Assembly (NCBI GenBank): GCA_902578325.1 | Contig: CACHCM010000007.1 | Span: forward strand, 1-36,957 | DNA: 36,957 bases | Reading direction: 5' to 3' | DNA from: an uncultured Pelagibacteraceae bacterium | Lineage (GTDB): Bacteria; Pseudomonadota; Alphaproteobacteria; Pelagibacterales; Pelagibacteraceae | Shown: one piece after another, positions 17,868 through 27,941 of the stretch | Layout: every line of letters begins with the position of its first letter | How positions within the stretch are numbered: the stretch's first letter is position 1 | The notes under the pieces: generated by a model | What the model saw: the letters and a program-made list of their open reading frames with translations, nothing else | The model's database searches: none | What the model was told of the DNA's origin: nothing | Position numbers and translations under genes: made by a program

Positions 17868-19736
17868 TTAATAGTTAATTCCAAATTTAAAAATTCTGCC
17901 CTCATGATTATACCCGTGGGGTCTTTGATATGACTCATTTAAAGCATTAGTAATTTTAATAAAAAAATCACCGTTATTCAATTTTTTTGAAATTTTAAGG
18001 TCTACTAAGTCGGTACTATCCATTTCGATAGTACTGAAATTTGAGGAGTGAGTATCAAAATGTTTTCCATAATGATTATATTTTAAATTTAAATTCAAAT
18101 TACCGAAAAAATTACTATTAATTATTTTTGAAAAGTTTATGCCATAATTTTTTTCTGGTCTTCTTAATTGGTCAGCACCATTCTCTTTTTCTGATGATAA
18201 AAATGATGAGAAAAAATTTATATTAGAATTTTTAAATTTTAAATTTACCTGATTACTAAAACCTGATTGATTTAAATCTATATTATCACTGTCATTTTGA
18301 TATTTATTATTTAAATATTCGATATTATTTTGTATGTTTGCTCTAAAAGCTCTAAGAGATAAATTTAAATTTTCGTTAAATGATATTTTCGAATAAATTT
18401 CATAAGTATTACTTTTTTCAGGATTTAAATCTTTATTACCGGAATAACCAAAGTTATCTGTTCCAAACATTTCGTAAAGAGTGGGATTTCTTAAACCATT
18501 CATATAGGAAAACCCTAAATTAAATTTATTAAATTTTTGTTCTAAATTTACTTTATATGTATTATTTCTTTTTGTTTGTTTATGAACATCACTTCTTCCA
18601 AATAATGAAATATTTGAATTTTCAAAGATATTCCAACCTAAATTACCGTGTATAGCTAAATTATCTGAATGACCTTTTGTTGATGCTGTATATGATCCTC
18701 TGTTGTTAAAATACCCCCAATCGTACTTATATTCTGAGCCTAATCCATAAGATAATTTGCTATTAATTATTTTCGATAAATCATATTTAAAACCAAAAAC
18801 TTCACTTTTATATGTATCTATGGTTCCTAATTCGTCATATTCTCTATCGTAAATATTGTAATAAAATTTATAGTTATTTTTTTTAGTCTCAGTTAAATTC
18901 TCTAAACCAAATTGTATAGACCCCATCTTATTATCACCCTCATAACCAATTTGATTTGAATTACTATTGTCGTATTCCGCTTTTGTTTGTCTTATATATG
19001 TTGTTTTATATATTCTTAAATTTTCATTTAAAAATTTTTCATAGTTTATATTTGTAGAATAATTCTCAAGAGCATCTTTTTCATCTTTTGAATTTCCTCT
19101 AGCACTTACAGTTGAATTTTTTACACTGCCTACTTTAATATTCAGTGAAGATTCATCGTAAACATAGGTTTTGTTTCCAGATAATTCATAATTTGCACTG
19201 TTATCAGTTGTTACAAAAAAAGTATCTTTATAATCACCTGTTAAGATAATATTCACCGCTCCTCCGATTGCATTAGTTCCAAAATGAGTAGCGCTAGAAC
19301 CAGGATAAATTTCAATTTGTTGAACTGTTTGAATAAAATCAACTCCAAAATCATGTAATCCTTGAGTAGTAGATTGGTCATTAATTGGTATCCCATTTAT
19401 CATTACCAAGGTATGATTTGATCCAGTTCCTCTCATAAACATAGAGGCTTGTTGACCTTTTGGTCCAGATTGAGTGATGTTAATATCGGGCACAGATTCT
19501 AAGACGTCAATTAAATCTACTGCACCACTTTCTTCGATTTGTTTTTTTGTAATTATAGTTTTGTTAATTCCAGACTTTGAAAAGTTTGATGAATTTGGAG
19601 TTAAACTAATAACTTCTATACATGGAATTTTATTTTTGTTATCCCATCTACATGTGTAATTAGAATTTTTATCTGCAGCAAATACTAGATTTGAAAATAT
19701 TAAATTAAAAAGTATATATACAATTAGCCTCGGCAT
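17868..19736 (-). CDS. btuB: TonB-dependent outer-membrane receptor, vitamin B12 (BtuB)-like
   Basis: Signal peptide; plug motifs IDVLESVPDINITQSG, MFMRGTGSNHTLVMINGIPIND, VQQIEIYPGSSATHFGTNAIGGAVNIIL; barrel ending in aromatic Y; cobalamin riboswitch upstream. Confidence 0.88.
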   Translation of the reverse strand: MPRLIVYILFNLIFSNLVFAADKNSNYTCRWDNKNKIPCIEVISLTPNSSNFSKSGINKTIITKKQIEESGAVDLIDVLESVPDINITQSGPKGQQASMFMRGTGSNHTLVMINGIPINDQSTTQGLHDFGVDFIQTVQQIEIYPGSSATHFGTNAIGGAVNIILTGDYKDTFFVTTDNSANYELSGNKTYVYDESSLNIKVGSVKNSTVSARGNSKDEKDALENYSTNINYEKFLNENLRIYKTTYIRQTKAEYDNSNSNQIGYEGDNKMGSIQFGLENLTETKKNNYKFYYNIYDREYDELGTIDTYKSEVFGFKYDLSKIINSKLSYGLGSEYKYDWGYFNNRGSYTASTKGHSDNLAIHGNLGWNIFENSNISLFGRSDVHKQTKRNNTYKVNLEQKFNKFNLGFSYMNGLRNPTLYEMFGTDNFGYSGNKDLNPEKSNTYEIYSKISFNENLNLSLRAFRANIQNNIEYLNNKYQNDSDNIDLNQSGFSNQVNLKFKNSNINFFSSFLSSEKENGADQLRRPEKNYGINFSKIINSNFFGNLNLNLKYNHYGKHFDTHSSNFSTIEMDSTDLVDLKISKKLNNGDFFIKITNALNESYQRPHGYNHEGRIFKFGINY

Positions 19737-19784
19737 AATTCTCCCTTATATTTTGTTGAGCCTCTGCTAATTTTTCATTGTAGA

Positions 19785-19915
19785 ACTAGACTTTTCCTGG
19801 CCTTCATTCAACAAAGGACTAAGTTGGGCGGCACTCGGACTTTAACATTTATTAAGTTATTACCGTTGCAGGAACAGTTAATGATTTTCACATTATTCCC
19901 CACCAAGATTCAACT
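19785..19915 (-). promoter_or_regulatory. Cobalamin (AdoCbl-type) riboswitch upstream of btuB-like gene
   Basis: Minus strand reads TCTTGGTGGGGAATAATGTGAAAATCATTAACTGTTCCTGCAACGGTAATAA...AAGTCCGAGTGCC...GGCCAGGAAAAGTCT; matches the GGGAA-N-GTGAAAATC-N-CTG-CC-GCAACxGT...GTCxGAxxGCC consensus. Closing pairing UCUUGG (19903-19908) with CCAGGA (19795-19800). Confidence 0.9.
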
Positions 19916-20005
19916 TAATTTTTTAAATATCAAATTTTTAAAATTGTGTCAATCTATAAGTATTTCGTTGGTTTAGTATATAAAACATATGTATAAGAGT
20001 GGCTC

Positions 20006-20956
20006 ATGAGAAAAAAAATTCTAGTAACTGGAGGATCGGGATACAAGGGTGTCAAACTTATTAAAAGATTAGTAGATGAAGGCTATGATGTAATTAACTT
20101 AGATTTAAATTATTTTGGAAATTACTTTATAAATAGCAGTCATATAAAAAACTATAAATTAGATATTTTACAAATTCAAAAGTTGAACTTAAAAAATGTT
20201 TACGCTTGTATTCATTTAGCATGTATAGCAAATGATCCAATGGTAGATTTAAATCCAAGTTTAAGTTGGGAAACATCTGCATTAGGAACAAAGCTATTAA
20301 TGGATCATTTAATTAAATATAACGTTAAAAAAATTATTTATGCCTCCTCTGGCTCTGTTTATGGCATTAAAAAAGAAAAGAGAGTAACCGAAGATTTAGA
20401 ATTAAAACCCATATCTACTTATAACAAAGTTAAAATGGTAACTGAGAGAACAATACTATCATACAAAAATGACATTAATGTCGTTATACTTAGGCCAGCT
20501 ACAGTTTGTGGATTTGCTCCAAGAATGAGATTAGATGTAACTGTAAATATGTTGACATTTCAAGCATTAAAAAATGGAAAAATGACAATATTTGGAGGTG
20601 CACAAAAAAGACCGAATGTTCACATTGATGACATAATAAATGCATACTTATTTTTTTTAAAAAAAAATATAAAAGACAATATTTTTAATATTGGTTTTGA
20701 AAATTTATCTATTTTAAAAATTGCACAAATGGTTTCCTCTGAAATTCCATCTGACATAAAAATAATAAAAAAATTTGTAGATGTTAGAAGCTATAATTTA
20801 GACTCATCTAAATTATTAAAACATGGTTTTAAACCAAATAAAGGTATAATTGATGCAATTAGAGAATTAAAAAAATTTTATGCAGAAAAAAAATTTAAGG
20901 ATAAGCCTAACTTTCATTCAATATCATGGTTAAGAGAAAAGTTAAAAAAGCATTAG
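20006..20956 (+). CDS. NAD-dependent epimerase/dehydratase (SDR), paralogous to 14161-15201
   Basis: ILVTGGSGYKGVKLI, HLACIANDPMVDLNPS, SSGSVYG, YNKVKMVTE, LRPATVCGFAPRMRLDVTVN. Confidence 0.85.
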   Translation: MRKKILVTGGSGYKGVKLIKRLVDEGYDVINLDLNYFGNYFINSSHIKNYKLDILQIQKLNLKNVYACIHLACIANDPMVDLNPSLSWETSALGTKLLMDHLIKYNVKKIIYASSGSVYGIKKEKRVTEDLELKPISTYNKVKMVTERTILSYKNDINVVILRPATVCGFAPRMRLDVTVNMLTFQALKNGKMTIFGGAQKRPNVHIDDIINAYLFFLKKNIKDNIFNIGFENLSILKIAQMVSSEIPSDIKIIKKFVDVRSYNLDSSKLLKHGFKPNKGIIDAIRELKKFYAEKKFKDKPNFHSISWLREKLKKH

Positions 20957-21921
20957 TTATAGGATCAAATAGTTTCTCTGCAGGATCTTTAATTGAAAAT
21001 TTATTAAAAAAAAATTTTTATGTGATTGGAATTAGCAGATCAAAAATAAATAATAAAAAATTTCAGAGATTTAGTCTTGGTAATAAAAATTATAAATTTT
21101 ATAAACTAGATATAAATAAAAATAAAAATAAAATTTTAGAGATTATTAAGAGTTTCAAGCCAGGCTTTATAATAAATTATGCATCGCAAAGCATGGTAGG
21201 ACAAAGTTGGAAAGATCCTGAAGATTGGTTTTTAACTAATTCATTAAGCACAATAAAATTATATAGCGGTCTTTCAAAACAAAATTTTAAATTTAAATTA
21301 ATTCATATTTCAACCCCTGAAATTTATGGTAATATCAAAAAAAAAGTAATTGAGAATAATAATTACAATCCAACTACACCATACGCTGTTTCTAGGGTTA
21401 CAGCTGATCAATATTTAAAAATCTTAAATGATGTTGATAAAATTGATTCATGCTCAATTAGGGCAAGCAATGTATACGGTGAATATCAAAGGTTATACAG
21501 AATAATACCCAAAACTATTTACTCTATTTTAAAGAAAAAGAAATTAAATCTTGATGGGGGTGGAATATCAGAGAGAAACTTTATTCATATTGATGATGTT
21601 TCAAATGCAACGTATAAAATTATGACAAAAGGAAAAAAGGGTGAAATTTATCATATTTCATCTAACGAAATTATTTCAATTAAAAAACTTGTAAAACTAA
21701 TATGTAAAAAAATGAATTATGATTTTGATAAACTTGTTAATATTGTACCTGAAAGATTAGGAAAAGATAAATCTTATAGCCTTGCAAATAAAAAAATAAA
21801 AAAGCTTGGCTGGAAACCACATATATCTTTATCTAAAGGTTTGGATCGATGTATCAAAAATATTATTGAAAATATTAGTGAATTTAAAAAATTAGATGAA
21901 AATTATGTTCATAAAAAATAA
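20926..21921 (+). CDS. SDR of GDP-mannose/dTDP-glucose 4,6-dehydratase type
   Basis: IGSNSFSAGSLIENLL, INYASQSMVGQSWKDPEDWFLTNSLSTIKL, STPEIYG, PYAVSRVTADQYL, RASNVYGEYQRLYRIIP. Confidence 0.8.
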   Translation: MVKRKVKKALVIGSNSFSAGSLIENLLKKNFYVIGISRSKINNKKFQRFSLGNKNYKFYKLDINKNKNKILEIIKSFKPGFIINYASQSMVGQSWKDPEDWFLTNSLSTIKLYSGLSKQNFKFKLIHISTPEIYGNIKKKVIENNNYNPTTPYAVSRVTADQYLKILNDVDKIDSCSIRASNVYGEYQRLYRIIPKTIYSILKKKKLNLDGGGISERNFIHIDDVSNATYKIMTKGKKGEIYHISSNEIISIKKLVKLICKKMNYDFDKLVNIVPERLGKDKSYSLANKKIKKLGWKPHISLSKGLDRCIKNIIENISEFKKLDENYVHKK

Positions 21922-22074
21922 AAATTTTATAAACTTTTCAGTCTTAATAAACTTTTTTTTATTTTTAAAAATGAATAATTTAGTAGACATGGGTTTGATT
22001 TATATTTTTAAGAATATTATCTTTAGAAATTTTTCATATAATATATAGATATAAAATTATAATTACTAAAATAA

Positions 22075-22878
22075 ATGCAAAATAAGTTTTTACTTTCCAA
22101 AGATAGATGCAAGTTATCCAGAAAAAGAATCTTGGATATATCGCAACAAGTAAAAGCGATACATGCTGCAGGAGCATTTTCCTCTATTGAGATTGTTGAT
22201 GCAATTTATTATTTTTTGATGAAAAAAAAGAAAAATAAATTTTTTGATACATTTTTGATGTCTAAAGGCCATGGTTGTATGGCTCAATATGTTGCACTGG
22301 AAAAATTGAAAATTTTAAAAAAAAAAGATTTAGATCAGTATTGTACTAAAAATGGTATTCTTGGTTGTCATCCAGATTATGGAAATCCAGGAATTGAAGC
22401 ATCTACAGGTTCTTTAGGACATGGTATGGGTTTAGCAGTGGGAATATCACATTCAGATGTAATACTAAATAATAAAAAAAAATTATTTGTTTTATTAAGT
22501 GACGGTGAATTTCAAGAGGGATCTACTTGGGAAAACATGATGATGGCTGCTAATCTAAATTTAAAAAACTTAACTTGTTTTATTGATCATAATGGTTCTC
22601 AATCATTTGGAATTACAAAATACACTCATCCAAATTTTTATCCTTTAGTAGAAAAGATCAAATCTTTTGGATGGGAGTGTAAAAGCGTTAATGGTCATAA
22701 TGTGAGCTCAATTATTAACGCATACAAAACAAAAAAAACAAATAAGCCTTTAATGATAGTCTGCAATACAATTAAAGGTAAAGGGGTTTCTTTTATGGAA
22801 AATAAGCCTATTTGGCATTACAGATCTCCTAATAAAGAAGAGTATAAAATAGCAATTAAAGAAATATTAAAAAAATGA
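22075..22878 (+). CDS. Transketolase, N-terminal (ThDP-binding) subunit
   Basis: SKGHGCMAQY, GSLGHGMGLAVG, LSDGEFQEGSTWENMMMAANLNLKNLTCFIDHN. Confidence 0.92.
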   Translation: MQNKFLLSKDRCKLSRKRILDISQQVKAIHAAGAFSSIEIVDAIYYFLMKKKKNKFFDTFLMSKGHGCMAQYVALEKLKILKKKDLDQYCTKNGILGCHPDYGNPGIEASTGSLGHGMGLAVGISHSDVILNNKKKLFVLLSDGEFQEGSTWENMMMAANLNLKNLTCFIDHNGSQSFGITKYTHPNFYPLVEKIKSFGWECKSVNGHNVSSIINAYKTKKTNKPLMIVCNTIKGKGVSFMENKPIWHYRSPNKEEYKIAIKEILKK

Positions 22879-23789
22879 GAAATAAATTTGCAGAGGTGAT
22901 TTATAGAGAGTCTACTAAAAATTCAAAAATATGTGTAGTTGTTGCAGATATTTCTCCCGCAGGTTCAATGAATCTTTTTAGGTCAAAGTATCCAAAGAGA
23001 TTTATTAATACTGGAGTTGCTGAGCAGTCTATGATTGGAATTGCTGCTGGCATGGCATTAAGAGGATTAAAACCCTTTTGTTATACAATTGCTACATTCT
23101 CACTTTATAGACCATTTGAAATGATAAGAGTTGATTTATGTTATCAAAATCTTCCCGTAACAGTGGTTGGTATGGGAACTGGAACGGTTTATTCCACATT
23201 AGGAGGGACACATTTAACTCAAGAAGATATATCTATTGCCAGATCAGTTCCTAATATGAACATTATAGCTCCTTGTGATCCAGTTGAGCTTGAAGATGCT
23301 TTAAAGTATTGCTGCAGACAATCAAAAGGACCAATATACTTAAGGATTGGTAAAGCTGGAGAACCAACATTTGTTAATAAAAGAAGTGAAAAATGGAAAT
23401 TTGGAAAAATAAGAAAAATTGTAAGTGGAAAAGATATCTGTATTTTAACTTTTGGTCCAATTATGGAAAAAGCTTTTAAATTAAGAGAAAAATTAAAAAA
23501 AGATGGAAACTCTGTAGAGATTAATAGTTGCCATACTCTAAAACCTTTCGATTACGTTACTTTGAAAAAAAAATTTAATAAATACAAAAAAATTATTACT
23601 ATTGAAGATCATTCTGAAATTGGTGGATTAGCGTCTATAGTAAAAGAAGCTGCTTATAACAACACTTATAAGGGCAAAATATTTAGTTTTTCTCTAAAAG
23701 ATAAATTTATTCATTGTTATGGAGATCAAAATGATCTCTTAAATAAACATGGTGTAAATGTTAATAAGTTTTATAGAAAAGTATTGTAA
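22875..23789 (+). CDS. Transketolase, C-terminal subunit
   Basis: RFINTGVAEQSMIGIAAGMALRGLKPFCYTIATF, GGTHLTQEDISIARSVPNM, GPIYLRIGKAGEP; 4-bp ATGA overlap with the N-terminal subunit. Confidence 0.92.
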   Translation: MRNKFAEVIYRESTKNSKICVVVADISPAGSMNLFRSKYPKRFINTGVAEQSMIGIAAGMALRGLKPFCYTIATFSLYRPFEMIRVDLCYQNLPVTVVGMGTGTVYSTLGGTHLTQEDISIARSVPNMNIIAPCDPVELEDALKYCCRQSKGPIYLRIGKAGEPTFVNKRSEKWKFGKIRKIVSGKDICILTFGPIMEKAFKLREKLKKDGNSVEINSCHTLKPFDYVTLKKKFNKYKKIITIEDHSEIGGLASIVKEAAYNNTYKGKIFSFSLKDKFIHCYGDQNDLLNKHGVNVNKFYRKVL

Positions 23790-23794
23790 AAAAT

Positions 23795-24817
23795 ATGAAG
23801 GCTGCAATTTTAAATAAGACAAGATCAGATTTGATAGTAGATGAAGTTACTTTGCCAAAAGAACTTCTATTTGGACAGGTTCTTGTAAAGATAAAATACA
23901 GTGGGATATGTGGGTCACAAATAAATGAAATTGATGCTGCCAAAGGAGTTGATAAATACTTGCCCCATTTGTTAGGCCATGAGGGCTCAGGTATTGTAGA
24001 AAAAATTGGATCTGGAGTTAGTAAAGTCAAAATTGGAGATCATGTAGTTTTGCATTGGAGGCCCGGATCAGGAATAGAAGCACCACCAGCGAAATATTTA
24101 TGGAGAGGTCGAAAATTAAACTCAGGCAGGGTAACCACGTTCAGTGAAAAATCAATTGTGTCTGAGAATAGATTAACTGTTATTCCTAAAAATTTTAATT
24201 TAAGAGAAGCACCATTATTTGGATGTGCTATCCCAACTGCTTTTGGGGTAATTAACAATGATGCAAAAGTCAAAATTGGACAATCCGTATTGATATTTGG
24301 AATTGGAGGTGTGGGTTTAAATATTGCACAGGCTGCAAAAATGGTTTCAGCAAATCCTATTATTGGTGTGGACGTAAATAAAAAAAAATTAAATATGGGA
24401 AAGAAATTTGGATTAACTCATGATTTACTATCAGGTAAAAATATTAAAAAAAAAATATTAAATATTGTTGGGTTTTCAGGAGCAGATGTCTGTATTGATA
24501 CTACAGGTATTCCAAATGTAATAGAAACAGCATATGATTTAACTCATAAGGATGGTAAAACTATTTTAGTTGGCGTTCCTTCAAAAAAGATTAAAATATA
24601 TTCTTTACCTCTGCATTTTAAAAAAATTCTTAAAGGTTCTCATGGTGGTTCAGCTGTGCCTGACTTAGAAATTCCCAGATATATTAATTTGATAAAAAGA
24701 AAAAAAATGAGTTTAAAAAATCTCATAACTCATCAATTTAAATTAGATCAAATTAATTCAGCGATTAAATTACTTAGATCTGGGAATTCTGGAAGAATAA
24801 TTATAAAAATGAGTTAA
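23795..24817 (+). CDS. Zinc-binding medium-chain dehydrogenase/reductase
   Basis: KYSGICGSQINEID, PHLLGHEGSGIVEKIGSGVSKVKIGDHVV, VLIFGIGGVGLNIAQAAKM. Confidence 0.88.
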   Translation: MKAAILNKTRSDLIVDEVTLPKELLFGQVLVKIKYSGICGSQINEIDAAKGVDKYLPHLLGHEGSGIVEKIGSGVSKVKIGDHVVLHWRPGSGIEAPPAKYLWRGRKLNSGRVTTFSEKSIVSENRLTVIPKNFNLREAPLFGCAIPTAFGVINNDAKVKIGQSVLIFGIGGVGLNIAQAAKMVSANPIIGVDVNKKKLNMGKKFGLTHDLLSGKNIKKKILNIVGFSGADVCIDTTGIPNVIETAYDLTHKDGKTILVGVPSKKIKIYSLPLHFKKILKGSHGGSAVPDLEIPRYINLIKRKKMSLKNLITHQFKLDQINSAIKLLRSGNSGRIIIKMS

Positions 24818-24819
24818 AT

Positions 24820-25485
24820 ATGGGAAAATTAGTTAATTATATTACTCAATTACATAAATCTACTAAAAGATTATACATTGAGAGAATGCAGGACAATAAA
24901 GTTGAATGCATGATCGAAGCAAAAAAATATGATTTTAATTACTGGGATGGAGACAGACGGTACGGTTATGGCGGTTATAAATTTATCGATGGAAGATGGA
25001 AGCCTGTTGCTGAAATTCTCATAAAAAATTATAATCTAACTAATGATTCAAAAATTCTAGATGTGGGCTGTGGTAAGGGTTTTTTATTATATGAAATAAA
25101 AAAAATTTTACCTGAAATAAAGGTTTGTGGTTTTGATTCTTCAGAATATGCAATTAAGAATTCTAAAGATGAGATAAAATCAAATTTATTAATACACGAT
25201 GCTAGTAAAAAGTTTCCATTTAAAGACCAAGAATTTGACTTAGTATTCTCTTTAAATACACTTCATAATTTGAAAATTTTTGATTTAGAAATATCTCTTA
25301 AAGAAATGAATCGTGTAGCTAGAAATGGATACCTTTGTTTGGAAAGTTATCGGAATGATGAGGAATTATTTAACTTAGAATGTTGGGCACTTACATGTCA
25401 GTCATTTTATGCTCCAGATGAATGGAAATGGATATATGATCATTTTGGATATAATGGTGATTATGAGTTCATATATTTTGAGTAA
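24820..25485 (+). CDS. Class I SAM-dependent methyltransferase
   Basis: ILDVGCGKGFLLYEI, FDLVFSLNTLHNL. Confidence 0.85.
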   Translation: MGKLVNYITQLHKSTKRLYIERMQDNKVECMIEAKKYDFNYWDGDRRYGYGGYKFIDGRWKPVAEILIKNYNLTNDSKILDVGCGKGFLLYEIKKILPEIKVCGFDSSEYAIKNSKDEIKSNLLIHDASKKFPFKDQEFDLVFSLNTLHNLKIFDLEISLKEMNRVARNGYLCLESYRNDEELFNLECWALTCQSFYAPDEWKWIYDHFGYNGDYEFIYFE

Positions 25486-25495
25486 ATAAAATAAT

Positions 25496-26776
25496 ATGAA
25501 TCAAAAAAATACTTTTAATCTCTTTTCAAAAAGAAATAATTGCAGATTATGTGAAAGTAAAGATGTTCAGTTAGTTGTTCCTCTTAATCCTACTCCTGTT
25601 GCAGAAAAATATCTTTTAAAAAAAGATCTCTCTAAAGAAAATATAGTTTGTCCATTAGATTTATACATTTGTAATGATTGCGGACATGTCCAACTTTTAG
25701 ATATTGTTGAGCCAAATTTTTTATATAGTGACTATACATATAGTAGTGGAACCTCTAAAGGACTTGTGAAGCACTTCGAGTCTTATGCTAATAGTATTTT
25801 AGAAAATTATAAACCAATCAAAAATTCATTGATTCTTGACATAGGTAGTAACGATGGAACACTTTTAAAGTTTTTTAAAAATAAAGGGTTAAGAGTTTTA
25901 GGAGTAGATCCTGCGGAAGAAATAGCAAATAAAGCCACTAAAGAGGGAATTGAAACAATACCAAAATTTTTTAATTTAACTTTATCTGAAGAAATACTTC
26001 AAAAGTATGGGTCCCCTAAAATTATAACAGCAAATAATGCATTTGCTCATATGGATAATTTGGATGAAATAATGAAAGGTATTCATATGTTGATGGACAA
26101 AAGTTCAATTTTTGTTTTTGAAGTATCTTATCTCTTGGATGTTGTTGAGAAAGTATTGTTAGGTACAATTTTTCATGAACATCATTCTTATCATTCCGTC
26201 ACACCTTTAAATATATTTTTTAATAAGTTTGACATGGAAATAATTCACTTAGAAAGAAATACTATCCAAGGAGGCTCTTTGATTGGTGTAGTACAGTTTC
26301 AAGATGGAATGTATAAAAAAGATGAAAGTGTTGATAAAATTTTAGAAATTGAGAAAAAGTCAAATATAACTAAACCAGAAACATTAAAAAAATTTTCAGA
26401 AAATTTAAACCATTCAAAAAATCAAATTAATAAATTACTTAATTCATTATTAATAAATAATAAAACAATTGCAGGTTTTGGTGCAGCTAGAAGTGGAACA
26501 ACATTGATTTCGCAAATGGAAATAGCTAAATTTATTGATTTTATAGTGGATGATAATAAGTTTAAACAAGGAAAATATTCTCCTGCTGGACAAATAATTG
26601 TAAAACCTACGGAATATATTTATGAAGCAAAACCTGATTATTTAATTATATTAGCATGGGTACATTCAAAAAATATTATTAAAAATCATCAAAAATATTT
26701 AGATCAGGGTGGATCATTTATAGTTTGTTTTCCCGAATTAAAAGTAATTAACAACAGCAACATGAATGATTTGTAA
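25496..26776 (+). CDS. NDP-hexose C-methyltransferase-like protein (zinc-binding N-terminus, Methyltransf_14-type C-terminus)
   Basis: CRLCESKDVQLVVPLNPTPVAEKY, CNDCGHVQL, LILDIGSNDGTLLKFFKNKG, FHEHHSYHS, GFGAARSGTTL. Confidence 0.87.
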   Translation: MNQKNTFNLFSKRNNCRLCESKDVQLVVPLNPTPVAEKYLLKKDLSKENIVCPLDLYICNDCGHVQLLDIVEPNFLYSDYTYSSGTSKGLVKHFESYANSILENYKPIKNSLILDIGSNDGTLLKFFKNKGLRVLGVDPAEEIANKATKEGIETIPKFFNLTLSEEILQKYGSPKIITANNAFAHMDNLDEIMKGIHMLMDKSSIFVFEVSYLLDVVEKVLLGTIFHEHHSYHSVTPLNIFFNKFDMEIIHLERNTIQGGSLIGVVQFQDGMYKKDESVDKILEIEKKSNITKPETLKKFSENLNHSKNQINKLLNSLLINNKTIAGFGAARSGTTLISQMEIAKFIDFIVDDNKFKQGKYSPAGQIIVKPTEYIYEAKPDYLIILAWVHSKNIIKNHQKYLDQGGSFIVCFPELKVINNSNMNDL

Positions 26777-27941
26777 ATTTTGCGATATTCAAAAAACTAA
26801 AGAATTAATTAACTTTGGAAGCTTTCCAGTGTGTCATAAATTTTCTAAAGGTGATAAAAAAATTAAAACCTTTAAATTAGGTCTGAGTTATTGTGATTAT
26901 TGTAATTTATTCCAAATTTCAAAACCTTTTCCATTAAATGAGCTTAAGCCAATTCACAACTGGATAAATTATAATGAGCCAGAGGAACATTTAGATAATT
27001 TGGTAAATACAATATCAAAATTAAAATATATAAACAAAAAATCTATAATCTCCGGAATAAGTTATAAGGAAATTTCCACTATAAGAAGATTCTCTAAAAA
27101 AGGTTATGATAAAAATTGGATTTTAAACCCTTTTAAAGATTTAAGAATAAAAGATAAGAAGCATAATCTAGAAACAATTCAAAAAAGAATTTCATCAATT
27201 AAAAATATCAAAAAATTAAAAAAAACAGATGTTTTAATAGTAAGACACATTCTTGAACATTGCTATGATATTAAAAAATTTATTAATAATTTAAAAAAAA
27301 TGGTTAAAAAAAATGGTTACATAGTTTTTGAAGTTCCAGATTGTGAGCAAAGTCTATTAAGGAGAGATTATGTTATGATGTGGGAAGAACACATATTCTA
27401 TTTTACAAAAAAAAGTTTTTTAAATTTGTTGGATAAAGCTGGTTTTAAAATAGAATATTTTGAAAGATATAAATATTCTTATGAAAGTATTTTAATTGCT
27501 ATAGTTTCAATCAAAAATAGTTCAGAGAAACATTCAATTGATTTATCAAAACCAAAAGTTTTTTTTAATAATAAAAATTTAGTCAAAGATAGATTAGCAA
27601 TAAAAAAGAAAATAAAAAAATATAAAGAGAAAAATTATAATATTTGTATGTTTGGCACCGGTCATTCAGCACTGACTTTTATCAATATATTAAAACTAGA
27701 GAAGCAGATAGATATGATTATTGATGATGACAAAAACAAAATTAATATGAATTTGCCAGGAAGTAGTTTAAAAATAAAAAATTCGAAAATATTACAAAAT
27801 ATGAACAAAATATTAATTTTTCTAGGAGTGAATTTTGAAAGTGAGAAAAAAATAGTAAAAAAAATTGATAAACTTAATTTGAAGGTTAAATATTTTTCTG
27901 TATACAAAAATAGTAAATATAATCTTTTAAAATATGCATAA
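26766..27941 (+). CDS. C-methyltransferase-like paralogue with degenerate SAM-binding motif
   Basis: MICKFCDIQKTKELINFG...CDYCNLFQ; RHILEHCYDIKKFINNLKKMVKKNGYIVFEVPD; CMFGTGHSALTFINIL. Confidence 0.75.
   Translation: MICKFCDIQKTKELINFGSFPVCHKFSKGDKKIKTFKLGLSYCDYCNLFQISKPFPLNELKPIHNWINYNEPEEHLDNLVNTISKLKYINKKSIISGISYKEISTIRRFSKKGYDKNWILNPFKDLRIKDKKHNLETIQKRISSIKNIKKLKKTDVLIVRHILEHCYDIKKFINNLKKMVKKNGYIVFEVPDCEQSLLRRDYVMMWEEHIFYFTKKSFLNLLDKAGFKIEYFERYKYSYESILIAIVSIKNSSEKHSIDLSKPKVFFNNKNLVKDRLAIKKKIKKYKEKNYNICMFGTGHSALTFINILKLEKQIDMIIDDDKNKINMNLPGSSLKIKNSKILQNMNKILIFLGVNFESEKKIVKKIDKLNLKVKYFSVYKNSKYNLLKYA

Noticed and set aside
21922-22074. Possible small RNA or terminator in the 153-bp gap before the transketolase genes
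   Set aside because: Only AT-rich sequence with a short direct repeat (ataaactttt); no stable hairpin or conserved RNA motif seen.
23761-24273. Minus ORFs 23761-24030 and 24040-24273
   Set aside because: Antisense to a well-supported dehydrogenase; no supporting motifs.
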